Of a DNA stretch of 64,000 nucleotides, positions 34,375 through 45,069 are shown in pieces. A model generated the notes under the pieces. The model saw only the letters and a program-made list of their open reading frames with translations. It was not told the DNA's origin and searched no databases. The DNA is from Niebla homalea. Taxonomy: Eukaryota; Ascomycota; Lecanoromycetes; Lecanorales; Ramalinaceae. A program made the translations under genes and the position numbers. The DNA lies in contig JAHGAU010000016.1 of the NCBI GenBank assembly GCA_019925105.1, forward strand, positions 930,001-994,000, given 5' to 3'. Position 1 is the first letter of the stretch. Each line of letters starts with the position of its first letter.

Positions 34375-35580
34375 TCATGGGGCGAGCCACAGTGCCATCT
34401 GATCCAGCACAGCTGCCCTCGTTTCCCCGGCGTTCAAAGGATCGAAGGACCCTGGATCAATGAGGGTTTTTGTCGTCCGTTCAATAGGCGCCCGAAAGCC
34501 GTATTTGTCTAGCAAGACTATATTGCCGGACGTTGCACCAGGTGGCCCCCCTCCACTGCCGAGAGAACTCCCGAGCGAGTAGGACGAGCTCAAGCCGCCC
34601 AACATCGGATTCTGAAGGGCAACGCCAATTTCCATTCTCAAATTCGCTTGAAAGGCTCCGCAGCTGAAGAGGTTTGAATTCGTTTTGATAGGACGGCGAT
34701 TGTCCTTAAGCTCGACGGCCTTTCAACACTACTCAATCGAGCTTCGCAGATCTTGACTGCCATCGTCGGCCTCAAAGTACAACTTTTCTAGCACTATAAT
34801 AACGTGCTGTTATATGTTTATAAAGTTTGCGCAACTTTCAGCCTCGATTGAGGGCATACCGGAAGCAGAGACAAGCGGAGCCAGTGATGGAGGCAGGGCG
34901 GGAGACCCTCCTCAAATTGAGGCTCGAAATTGTCGTCTCTGGGGATTGCAACCCGTGGTCTTGGCTTTCGCCTTCAAATTGGTCCAAGGCCGCCCGCTTG
35001 GCTGCCTTGGAACTTGGTCGAAAGGGGTCTCCCCGAGGAATGGCCAGGTGTCTAGTTGGGGAGACGGGGACCTAAGGTATTCTGGTTCCGCCGGCTCGTA
35101 AGCGAGTTCGGCGGACCAGTAAAGGTCCCCGGGGGCATTGGAGACTGGGAGGGTCGTGGAGGTCGGACCCCAAACTAGAGCGAGTTCCGCAAATCTCCAA
35201 TGCGGCCACGGGCCTGGTCCAGAATTAATTCTCCGGTTTGTAATTGTGCCATCTCTACTTCTTCCGTGGCGCTTTAGAGGCCTCCGGCGCCGCTCATCCT
35301 CTTTATCTTCTTCGGCATCCGGAGGGCTTCGCTTTTTTCTGGATAAGTCTTTGGTCTGGCGTAGGATGAGCCCGGAGGGAAGCAGGTACCATCCATGGCT
35401 GGTCGACGGGGGTAGAGCGTGTGCAGGGTTGTCGTATATTATCTTTCACTGCTCGCAAAGGCGACGACAGGCGACTATCTCGGCCTCAACCTTTCAGAAG
35501 GCCAGATTACACCGGAAGATTTCGTCCCTCCGACGAGATCCCAACGTATGGAAGACGGACTCCAACACCTTGTCCTCTCC
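34375..35580 (-). pseudogene. About 400-codon decayed coding frame, unknown family
   Basis: One minus-strand frame stays protein-like from 35580 to 34375. It includes GEDKVLESVFHTLGSRRRDE, SHGWYLLPSGLILRQTKDLS, PHWRFAELALVWGP, NAPGDLYWSAELAYEPAEPE and GNIVLLDKYGFRAPIERTTK. Only six internal stops occur: TGA at 35496-35494, 35448-35446, 34914-34912 and 34725-34723, TAA at 34812-34810 and TAG at 34731-34729. Each would be CGA, CAA or CAG before a single C-to-T change. I do not recognise the protein. The pattern is what repeat-induced point mutation or deamination leaves. Confidence 0.55.
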
Positions 35581-35932
35581 TTAACGCCCACAACATTGAG
35601 GTCCGCAGTGGCGAGGCCCGTATTCATATCTCGAGCCTCGAGGACTAATACGAGTATCAGGGGTGTTCTCAATCGTGGGATCGTAATAGTCGTTGAGACT
35701 GTGCTTGCAGAGCTGGACCGGGAGTGAGGATGTCCCTGGGCAGGAAGCTACTTGATCGACATTACCACGAACCACTCCGGATTGTCGTGCTTTGCCTGTC
35801 GCTTTCTCCGACGACATCGAAGTAGGTGACTGGGACCGGAGTCTTTATCTGAGCTCTGACCCGCACCGTCCCTAATCTCGGCCTCAACCTGTTCGAATGG
35901 CCGAATTTCACCAGGAGCTCGATTTGCCGGTA

Positions 35933-36454
35933 CTACGAGGAGGCTGCTCGTCTTAAGGCTGCTTGACTTCTTTCAACAACTGCCGCCGGCTGGATATAGA
36001 GGGTCTTGACCTGCTTTTCCGCCAAATTCATTATTTTGTCCATGAGAGACGGTTCGTCTGAGGCTGCGTCCGCGGTCGACTTCGCTAAGGAGGCAGCTCT
36101 GGTGCTTGTCTGCGAAATGGCGGAATGAAGACTCGAAAAGACGATCTTCTGGTTCTCAAAAAACGAAAGTCTAGCTCGGACGGACTTGACTGCAAGATCA
36201 TAATCAAATGCAGGTTCAATGGTGTATGAGTGCGGATCGTTCTCCTCGATGTTTGCGTCATCGTCATGAGCAATCTGGCGCACATGCTTAACAGTCTCTC
36301 CTGCCGTGGGGAGTCCATCGTTCGTGACTAAATTTAGTTCATGCTGGAAAGCGTCAACTGGCGCGGATCGCGAAACATGCCCTGCGTATCGACTGGGCTG
36401 GAGAGCATCAACTGCCGCAGATCTGGATATCAATGTCTGCATTTCGATTCTCAA
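35933..36454 (-). pseudogene. Coding-like fragment, unknown family
   Basis: A 173-codon frame without stops, with VRQIAHDDDANIEENDPHSY, FDYDLAVKSVRARLSFFENQ and ASDEPSLMDKIMNLAEKQVK, a helical and charged composition unlike random sequence. It overlaps the end of the next fragment upstream in another frame, so a frameshift separates the two. It may be part of the same former gene as 34375-35580 and 36408-37083. An intact small gene is possible but has no independent support. Confidence 0.4.
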
Positions 36455-37083
36455 GCATGGTCCACTCCAAGTCTCGACATAGTCGATTGGCTAACAAAAG
36501 TGCTTTTTTGGCCAATATTCGCCTGAGATTTGACGCGTAGCGCTCGTACAGAGCCTTGTGCTGTTCAAGATGGATGCACCGTTGTAGCCATCTATTGTCT
36601 TTCACCTCCCCGATCCGGTGCTGCCACATCCGAACGGCAGCACTTATGTTGTCAGGATGGTACCATGGGAGATCAAGGCGCTCGCCTTGCTCCATATGTG
36701 TCACTTCATCCTTGGCTCCAAAGATAGCGACCCGGGTTCTTGGATGGATCGCTTTAATCGCTTAATTCCGATCGTACCAGGCGGTATTGAAGAAAGACCA
36801 ATTGACTAGCTGCTTAACTAATGCGGTCGCCTTGGGCTTTCAAGTGTCGACGAAAGCGTTGGCTTTAACCTCAGGGAGGTCTGGGAGCTCCAGCATGGCC
36901 CTGCAGAATGCAGGCAACTCGAAAATGTGGACCAATCTAGTCCGTCGAAACATGAACGCTGGGTCGTTCTGTCCGAATGCGTAGTCTATCTTGAGGGTGA
37001 CTACAGGAAGAAGTACCCCTTTCCTGCCTGATTTGAGCCACCACCCGGTGAGTAGAGGATGCGAAACGTCTTAACCGCACTCC
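36408..37083 (-). pseudogene. Coding-like fragment with two C-to-T-type stops, unknown family
   Basis: The minus frame gives TGWWLKSGRKGVLLPVVTLK, IDYAFGQNDPAFMFRRTRLV and LPAFCRAMLELPDLPEVKAN, then after a TGA (36842-36840) KPKATALVKQLVNWSFFNTA, after a TAA (36764-36762) IHPRTRVAIFGAKDE, and later LDLPWYHPDNISAAVRMWQH. Two stops in about 225 codons, both derivable from CGA or CAA, indicate a formerly coding sequence. The 5' limit near 37083 looks like an intron acceptor. The family is not recognised. Confidence 0.5.
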
Positions 37084-37308
37084 CCTGTGTCTGCTCGAAT
37101 TATTAGGGCAGAATTGAAGGAAGTCCATTCAGCTTCGACAGGCTTAGACAACGAGACCGCGCTACAATTGAGTGGTGAAGGTCTCTGAGGAGCTTTTCGG
37201 TAGCCAAGCCGTGTCCTCTCCAGGAGATGCATAAGCTGATCATCGCCCTCGCCTGTCAACCAGTCGTTCTGGGCTCAAAGGATCGGATGTGCCTCATTGT
37301 AGATCTGT

Positions 37309-38188
37309 CTACTGAGGCGGAGGATGGTGGGGGAGAGGCCCCATCCGGAGGAGTTCGCCGCCATGGTCCAGCGGTCGACGAGCAGGCTTTGCAGTCGTCC
37401 TTCTTGCAGACGCCCAGAACGCGCACGAAAAAGGTTTCAAATCGTGTCGCTCGATCCTCTTGGCTGCTGGGAAGCCAAGGTGCTTCATCTTGAATGTGTT
37501 GCAGGCAAGGTAAGTTAACTCAATCTCTGGCTCAGCTTCGAATAGCCTATGACATGGATGATTGCGCGTATCGATAGTGCTTGTTCCTGGCGAGCTCCCG
37601 AAGTTATTCGAGATTGAGGTTAGCGAGCTTTTCACGACTTGACAAGGCCTTGGTAAGAAGGCCAGCTGGTGGTGCTCTACTCGGTCGTGCGCGATGAGAA
37701 GCCTGCAATACCCGTCCCAATCCCTTTCCTGCCATTCTTCATCGAGGATGTGCCACCACTCGGTTTCGTCTGTCTGGAAGTAGTGTTTTCTCTTGAAAAC
37801 GGACTTGAGCTTTCTGAAGAAGCCCAAGATGGTAGTGCTGAACATGGTCCAGCAAGTACTTCGGAGAGGAGAAGGCGATGGTGTGGGTGTGGGTGTCGAT
37901 CTTGGAGACGGTGAAGAAATTTGAATCACCACCGACTCCAGCCTGTATCATGCCAATGCCTAGTCTCGAGCTCGTTGCCTGACCAATTCCCCATATGCGG
38001 GTCGACTGCCCGGCGGACCTTTCTTTGGCACTGCCTTGGGTACCTTTTTCAAAAGGAACAAAGGTCCCGTCTCTGGCTCTGATCAAGGCAACCTTCGGTC
38101 GTTGTCGACTCTCGCAGCCCTCGCTACACAAACGCTGTCCATCCTCCAAGCTCAGCCCTCCTTCCTTGCTCTGGCCTACAGCTGGCAT
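37309..38188 (-). pseudogene. Coding-like fragments upstream of the decayed genes
   Basis: Two overlapping minus frames look partly protein-like: 38188-37739 (KVALIRARDGTFVPFEKGTQ and later PKYLLDHVQHYHLGLLQKAQ) and 37932-37309 (TEWWHILDEEWQERDWDGYC, EIELTYLACNTFKMKHLGFP). A frame change between 37750 and 37850 would join them. No domain is recognised. They may be the 5' part of the same broken gene array running down to 34375. Confidence 0.35.
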
Positions 38189-39330
38189 TCGACAGTCCTT
38201 CCTCCAACATCAACCAGTCTACTCTGAAGATGCTGGAGATTATATTTTTACTGTTTTGCGGAGTCAAACGACGAATAGGGGTCGAGCTCTAGCCGCTGAT
38301 CGTTTTCGGAGCCTTTACTCCGTACTTGCATTTTGATGATCATAGAGATATCGCAGCTCTCCAAACAAAATTCCAAGCCTCCACAAATCACAAGTCGAGG
38401 ATCAAGCTCTTCTGGCGGTGCTTCACTAAGTGTGCCTTTCAATGAATATGTTCTTCAACTTTCTGGCTGCTGCTTAGGATCATAGAAGAGTGTTGGGGAG
38501 GGCGATCGTTTGTCCGGTCATCTGTGGTTTCGTCGTCTTCTGATGAATCAGCAGGCGGCAATCTGGGGAGGGAGGCGAGAAGGTGCCGTCTGCGTCCACC
38601 AGCGAAGAGTTGCAGTTCGCGCCCGGAGATGTGCTGGAGAACCAAGCCATCTATAGCGCATCCTTCCTGTCTGTCACTGTTGACGGTATTGAAGGCCTAT
38701 CCTCGAGCTTTCGCACAGCGAAGTGATCTGGCCAGATTGATCATACAGTCTCCTCTGAGTCTGGATAGGATCGAAAATAGAGTATAGTATTTGGTCATAC
38801 CGACACTGGCCAGAGTCATGAACAAGAGAGATTGGAGCATCTAACCTGTCGCCACCGCAGACTGGGCTGTTTCACCCCACGCGTCTTCGACAGTTTGGCT
38901 CGTGCCGCCACGAGCAGAGCTTCTGAGCCTCTACCCGCTCGACTTGTGATCCTTGCTCTTATTTTTTAACCCTTCGATGGATACTGCCACACCGAAGGAA
39001 AGAGGGGCCGACTAAAAGCGGCGGAGGATAGAAGTGATCCGAAAATAGATTTTCGTCGAGAAGGCGTCGTTGAATGTTCGAAAAGTTCCTGCTCGTTCTG
39101 GATTAGCTTAAGTTTGCTGGATGTCTCTCTTTGTCTATGGCATGGAGATGGAATTTACCATGTTCATTGCGTCGGTGTCTCTGGTTAGCATGAGGATTTG
39201 GGAGTCGTCCTTCTGACGACCCCCGGTATTCGACCGAGCCTCGTCGGTCTCCCTGGTTATCATGGAAGGTCGTCCTTCCCCCGACCCCCCGTGTTCGACC
39301 GAGCCTCCGTGTTCGACCGGGCCTCTCTCT
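38189..39330. other. No supported gene
   Basis: Short minus frames at 38645-38439 and 38442-38248 (for example ADSSEDDETTDDRTNDRPP) may be further debris of the decayed genes. Otherwise nothing stands out until the 72-bp array. Confidence 0.4.
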
Positions 39331-39712
39331 GGTTATCGTGGAAGGAATTAAGTCGTCCTTCCTCCGACCCCCCGTGTTCGGGGGAGCCTCGTCGGTCTCT
39401 CTGTTTATCATGAAGGAATTTGAGCCGTCCTTCCTCCGACCCCCCGTGTTCCGGGGAGCCTCGTCGGTGTCTCTGTTTATCATGAAGGAATTTGAGCCGT
39501 CCTTCCTCCGACCCCCCGTGTTCCGGGGAGCCTCGTCGGTGTCTCTGTTTATCATGAAGGAATTTGAGCCGTCCTTCCTCCGACCCCCCGTGTTCCGGGG
39601 AGCCTCGTCGGTGTCTCTGTTTATCATGAAGGAATTTGAGCCGTCCTTCCTCCGACCCCCCGTGTTCCGGGGAGCCTCGTCGGTGTCTCTGTTTATCATG
39701 AAGGATGTGAGG
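39331..39712. repeat. 72-bp tandem array coding for a 24-residue repeat
   Basis: The word GTTTATCATGAAGGA recurs at 39403, 39475, 39547, 39619 and 39691, exactly 72 bp apart. Units between 39475 and 39691 are essentially identical; earlier units diverge. A minus-strand frame (39732-39103, 209 codons) reads SFMINRDTDEAPRNTGGRRK plus DGSN in each unit. The other frames also stay open because 72 is divisible by three, so coding is not proven. The remainder of that frame toward 39103 has irregular repeats of the same theme. Confidence 0.9.
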
Positions 39713-39790
39713 GTCATATCCCCCACACCCACACAGGATCAATCGAGTGCCGCAAAGCCGTCCTCGCAACTGCCAAAGTTAGCATCGTTT

Positions 39791-40200
39791 AGGCTCCTAC
39801 GCCTCCAGGGTGGGAAGAATTCCTCCTGAAGGCGTAAGAGCAGGAACCCCAATCTGAAAGAGTTAGTACGGGAATGATTAATGGTTTGGCAGCCAGATGC
39901 TCATACTTTCTGCAAATAGCGAGATCGCAAAGGCTGAAAATATGAGCTTTTCGATCGCGGACGATAGTAATGATTTTGAGATCTGGCAGCCGAACGGGTC
40001 AGCTCGGGGACAGCATTTCAATCAATCTGGAGGAAGCTCTATACCTTGATGTTCCTTTCTTCCAGCCACGAACTCCTACTGAATCACCAAAACGAAAATC
40101 CTAGCTATGAAGGTCAGCACTTTTTAAGCTCTCACGCCTCCAAGCTGAAAAACACCAGCCTGAAGGCGTACGAGCATGAACCCTGATCTCGAATTGTTAG
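39791..40200. repeat. Duplicated 75-bp hairpin-forming repeat
   Basis: Copies at 39791-39866 and 40126-40200 share ACGCCTCCA, CCTGAAGGCGTA, GAGCAKGAACCC and the ending TTAG. Within copy 1 TACGCCTCCAGG pairs with CCTGAAGGCGTA (11 of 12). The two are 335 bp apart in the same orientation. They could be ends of a short insertion; no gene lies between. Confidence 0.65.
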
Positions 40201-41630
40201 CAGAGATACTGCATCTATAAGAACGAAAACTGCTTCCCTGTCTTCAAAAGTCGCCGTGTCTGGTGCCGACAAGCTCCTTGCAGTCAAAGTGCCGATCTCG
40301 AGTCATCGACGAACAGATAACCTGGACGCGCGCTTCTGCAAGTTTCCGGCGCTCATTGCTTGGTGTGCTGCCAAAGATTGCTGCAGTTGGCGTTAAGGTG
40401 CTGATTCAAGAACTTGCCCCATTGAGGGCCATTGACAAACATACTGATGATTTGTACAAACGATGTAGTAGAGCTTTACCCATTCGCACATGGTGACTCC
40501 ATCTTGATGAGATATTGAGATGATGATTGGCACGCGCTTCTGCATGACTCGTTGCTGGGGATGCCGCCTTTTATCTTGCGGCGTTCTGCAACGAGCTGCG
40601 CCCTCGACAAGCTCTTCTGCGACGTTCTTTCGCTCGTTGCTTGGTACACCCCCAAGGACGCTAGGCCGAGGAAACTCCACGACATAAGTGTACATCGAGA
40701 ACGCGAATGATACACTTAATTTTCTTGCAGGATGCGTTTCCTCAACGTGGCCAGTCGAATGGGCTGGACTGCGATTCAAGTGGGATGCTCTGGGAAGGAT
40801 GCATAGATTTTTCGTACACTTGAGAATGAGTCCGATACTGTTGCGGCGCGTACGCATGCTGTTGCGATTGTTGTTGCTGCTGCTGCTGCTGCAGCTATCG
40901 CTGTTGGCCATTTCAAAGGTTATTACCTCTTTTTCTGTTTTGCCCTTTTTATCGCTTCGTGAACCTCCGTCTCTTGAAAGCTGGAGAATCTGCCTCCCTA
41001 CCAGCACACCCTGAACAGCCTTGCTTAGCTGAATTGCTGATCATTCTTGGGCACCACAAGCTCGAAGCACTCGGACCCTAACGTTGCCATAATTCTCAGC
41101 ACTCTCAGATCGAGTGTCCGAGGCTGCAAAGACTCGATTCTCATACGAGTTATGTGTTGGTACGCCACCTTCTCCGCTCTGAGCACTTTCTGCCAGACGC
41201 TATCGACAGCCTCCAATGCTCAATTTTTGGGCGGTCTGTAAACAATGAGACCATAGGTGCTCATCTTGGTCTGAATGTTCCTGAACAATGTCGACAAGTC
41301 GCTTTTCTCCGTGACCGGATCAACGTTGCCATCACCTGGTGCTAAAAGATCCCAAGACATGTCGATGATAGGTAGATTTTCTTGCTGCTCGAAACACTCT
41401 TAGGCTGAGCCATTGGCTGATGGAAAATGTGGTTTTAAAGAGGTAATGAGGTGATGACTGGCACGGTATGATGATGGGGTCCAGATATGGAAATTGCTCT
41501 TATAGCTATATTCCAGCGTATTTGTTTGCCCAGATTTCAGTCTGTTGATATGGTGAGGCCTGAATACAGCACTGGATTGCCTTTGTGAAAATCGAAGAGA
41601 GTATGCTTGAGGTTTCATGGCGAGGTAGAG
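40201..41630. other. No convincing gene; one long open frame
   Basis: A 204-codon minus frame (41007-40393) contains SSSSSNNNRNSMRTRRNS, created by a CTG/TTG microsatellite near 40860-40900. It has no domain and biased composition, so it is not called. A frame relic is possible. Confidence 0.35.
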
Positions 41631-41690
41631 GAAGTCGATCCACTCCCCTGGAGCTCGCAAGGAGCCCCAGGGGTGTGAATGCTGTTTATT
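41631..41690 (-). repeat. 50-bp hairpin repeat, copy 1 of 3
   Basis: Read on minus it gives CACCCCTGGGGCTCCTTGCG then AGCTCCAGGGGAGTGGATCG, nearly identical to the copy at 60368-60420. The core forms a stem of about 12 bp around CTTGC. The differences between copies are C/T or G/A in the stem arms and are paired, so the hairpin is kept. Confidence 0.8.
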
Positions 41691-41922
41691 ATCTATCTAC
41701 AGAGCTCGTCCGCTTTAACACCACAAATCGATCGTCGCTGTCAAACACCCCAAAGACAAAGAATCAGTAGCCAGCCGCCCAAATACGCCTCTCTCATATC
41801 CTACACTCCGGGATCGTCGGCTCTCCTGAATACCTGTAGGGTACCAGAAGGTTCGTAGCCTGCACCACGGACAGGTGACCCTCTCGCAGACCGTCCGTCG
41901 CTTCACCCTCCTCCTCCTCATC

Positions 41923-42440
41923 CTACTCCTCCTCTTCCGCCTCCCGACAGCTTCTCTTTCTTCTCGATGTATTTTTGGTGCTGCGCACCACTGGCTTTGC
42001 AGCACGTCCAGCGTGCTGCCGGCCACCGCACCGACGTGTGAGCGAAGCATTGTAAACGGCGGGCAGGCCTATCCGGTTTCCCGGCAGCTCACGTACTCCC
42101 GGGTCAACGAGGCCCGGAGTACTGCCTCTCGTAGTGTTCCGAGCGATCTGCCCGGCGGAGAGTTTCTGGAGGATCTCATCCCTCGCAGTATGTTTGAGGC
42201 GGCCGCCGTCCAGACCTTTTCCGGACCACGAGATCATACAGTACTCCGGGTATGCCCGGCGAGAAGCACGCATGTTTAAGGAATTGCGAAGGCGAGTATC
42301 GCCATCGGGCGTTCGAGGGAGGAGGTCTGGATGCATCCTCATGACGATGTCCTCCATGAGGATACATTGATTGAGACGACGCCAGAACTCGATTCGGTCC
42401 CACGATTCGTTTGAGGAGGTCGAATCACATAAACGCTGTA
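41923..42440 (-). pseudogene. Exon of a fungal family with MRMHPD and NTTRGxTPGL motifs, probably broken
   Basis: After an intron acceptor at about 42440 (CCTACAG) the frame reads SWDRIEFWRRLNQCILMEDI, VMRMHPDLLPRTPDGDTRLR and later GQIARNTTRGSTPGLVDPG, then a basic tail and a Glu run at 41923. I associate this pattern with uncharacterised filamentous-fungal proteins, without known function. The frame itself is open for about 170 codons, but upstream exons were not found, so it may be a truncated gene or an intact gene with unresolved exons. Confidence 0.45.
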
Positions 42441-42720
42441 GGTATACCTACGCAGTCTGGTAGCCCTGCCAGCTCCTTGAGCGGGCGAGGGTCTCGGCCC
42501 TGGATAGGCCACTTCTCTACCATTGGCTGGCCGGCATTGTGGAGATATCCTGGCCGCCTTTCTCAGGTAGGCTTCTCGCTTCGGCTGCGGCCTTAAAACA
42601 AACAATACATGACATCTGGCCAGTGATGCTCTGTGATTTCGGCTTGGCTATATATTTACGACGTGTAGTCGTTCGGATGGGTGTTGAAGTGAAAGCCCTG
42701 AAGGCGAAGCTCATCGTACC

Positions 42721-43453
42721 TTGATCTGATCCCTAGAGGACGAAACAATTGGACTGTCGTTGCGGCCGTGAACCAAACTGATAGATCTCAGCCTTGGTCA
42801 GGGACTATTACAGCGAGTGTAGAGTTGCCGGGCCTAATGAAGGTAAGTGGCGCCTTAAAAGTCCTTGGTCCGGTGACTGTAGCTTGGCCGTCTCTGCCTC
42901 CATCTCTGCGACCATCCTCTTCATCGCTGACACATGCTGTACCTCAGAATCCGATACGTCGAAGTCGGCCTTCGCTGGTGCTGCCTCTGGCTTTGTACGA
43001 ATGCTAGGCCGCTTGAAGTCCATGACATCGATGTTCCCGGAAGACACATGGGAGGGAAGAGGTGCCTCGTTTTGTGAGCCACGGCGGTGCTTTGATGACG
43101 ATCCAGCAGTGGCAGGCTCACGCTACATGCGATAAGCAGTCCGTGGAGGTTTATTGGCAAAAGCACAATTCCGATGAACAATCCAGTACAGCTTTTGGAG
43201 AACAGTGCGTCTCATCCCCACTGCCCCATTGTCTTTTTGTTCCCGTTGTATAAGCATTACTCGGGGGCTCGGGGTACAGTGCGTACTGCGAAGGTGGTCC
43301 TTGGTATGGCTCAAACCCGGCAGACTCGGGGGCGGAGTCTGGGTATGGGGTAAGGGACATACTACCACGAAACGCATAATCGGTTGGTGGCTGATAGGAG
43401 GGTGGTTGATGGTTGCCATCCAACTGGGAGTAGTGATTGGGTTGATTTGACAT
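42721..43453 (-). pseudogene. Decayed coding region with one visible C-to-T-type stop
   Basis: Upstream, a frame from an ATG at 43453 reads SNQPNHYSQLDGNHQPPSYQ and PYPDSAPESAGFEPYQG. Further down, another frame gives KPPRTAYRM, a TAG stop, then REPATAGSSSKHRRGSQNEA, SSGNIDVMDFKRPSIRTKPE and a coiled SAMKRMVAEMEAETAKLQSP. The TAG would be CAG before C-to-T. A frameshift or intron separates the halves. No family is recognised. Confidence 0.4.
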
Positions 43454-43917
43454 CTTATGATGCTCTTTCAACTACCCCGGCTCGTTGGGAACTTGATCTT
43501 GACCTCGACGATCATATCTCCCCTCTCGCTTGCCCTCCTGCTCTTGACCATCCCTCGATCGTGGAATGTCTCACGGAAGCAGGGAAAAATGAGGGGACCA
43601 GGCACTTCGCAGTGCACTGGAGTCCTCTCACTTGGCGACTGCTTCCCAACCCGTGTCAGCAGAGAATACATGCTCTTTGCGGTCGTCTGTATCCCAGTCT
43701 GCCCACAGTCGATACCCCAGACTTTCAGGATCTTCGTATCCTGCAAATTCAAGTCGGCATCCGATCCGCCTTGTCCACCCAAAATTCAAAAAGCAACAAG
43801 CCTTAAAAGGCTATATATATAACGGGATCTTGGCTCTCCTGAATACCACAGCTGATACCAGAAGGTTCGTAGCCCGCACCTCGTACCGGCGACCCTCTCG
43901 CGAGCCTCTATATCTAC

Positions 43918-44700
43918 CTATCTAAAACAATCTCCAGAGGGATCAGGAGCTCTTGCTGGTGCTGGACGTTCATGATATGATCGACCTGGTCGATCGGATA
44001 TGGGCCGGCCGTGTTTTCCGACTTGTTGGAGTTCTCCATCCGGCGTTTGCCGGAGTCTCTCTGGTGCTATGAGACGGTGTCCAGCCGGTGCTGGCGTGGT
44101 AGGGAGGGGGACAGGCCGTCGTTGGATAGCTGCACGTGTTGGAGATTGTGCATCGTCTGGTTTAGCCACGCCCAGTACTGATGGCCGTAGAGTCGTTGCG
44201 TTGGGTCGGAAGATGGGAGCACTGGTGGCCATCTGGCTGTTCAAGCCTTTGGACACTTTAGAGCCTCGATTTAATCCCAGCCATGTCTCGTGGTGAGTTG
44301 CTCATCGAGCAGATGGCAGTGGTTTTGGTCATGGTAGTAGCGGAGGGCCTGCTCTACAGGCTTGCAATGGCATTGTATCGATAGGGGAAAATTGGATTCG
44401 TCATGGCCGCATGGGGTGTGACGATAGTAATGGATGATGCACATGTCGATAGCGTTCGAGTGATGAATTAACTGGATTGGGGAGCCAGGATTCGGGTCCT
44501 TGTTATAGGCGATAAAAGCCTTTGGACGACACGCCCTCCGCCACGGTAGTAGTCTCCGCCAGAGCCACGACGATCATCTTCAGTTTCATCCCTGTGACGG
44601 TGTGAGTGACGGCCGCTATCACTGCTCCGATTCCGTCGTTTGGATCGATGCCCGTCGGGACGCTCGCTTCTAGGACTCTCCATTGCTGTATCACCCGGCC
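43918..44700 (-). other. Low-complexity open frames, undecided
   Basis: Minus frames at 44256-43918 (Pro/Arg-rich) and 44683-44468 (ESPRSERPDGHRSKRRNRSS and further RS/RG residues) look like disordered protein debris. They may continue the decayed gene whose better-preserved part lies at 45070-45650. Confidence 0.3.
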
Positions 44701-45069
44701 TTTGTTTGATGCACCGTTGGTAGTGGGGCGACGAGGGTAGAGAGCACCAAGTTCAGCATGAATCCTGTGGCCGACTCATCATACTTCCCACTGGCGATTC
44801 GCATTGAGATTTCTACCTGTGTAGGTATTGTGCGGCATACCAGCGCTCTGATCCCTTAGGTTGGCTCCGTCGCAGCCGTGCCTTTTCGCCTCCTCCTCCG
44901 CGGATTCTGTGGATTCCATCACAGATTCCCGTGTAGTCTCGGGACCCAGCCCTGGCTGATCTGACTCTGAAGAGATAAGCATGACCAGATTTTTGCCCCG
45001 AGAATGGTGGCGCCCGTTGTGCAGCCTCCAATCTCTCCCGTCGTTCTCATGTCTCTTTTTGCCATTGTA

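Larger units (their letters stand above)
41811..43905 (+). repeat. About 80-bp direct repeat, copies at 41811-41890 and 43829-43905
   Basis: Both copies start CGGGATC, share GGCTCTCCTGAATACC, TACCAGAAGGTTCGTAGCC, GCACC and end GACCCTCTCGC; homology stops sharply outside. They lie 2 kb apart in the same orientation, at the downstream sides of two decayed minus-strand genes. They may be shared 3' segments of related genes or a short mobile sequence. Confidence 0.65.

Noticed and set aside
39331..39712. CRISPR-like array
   Set aside because: Repeats are head to tail with no unique spacers, and the genome is fungal.
40393..41007. 204-codon minus frame as a gene
   Set aside because: The Ser/Asn run comes from a CTG/TTG microsatellite and the rest has no domain or splice support; left undecided rather than called.
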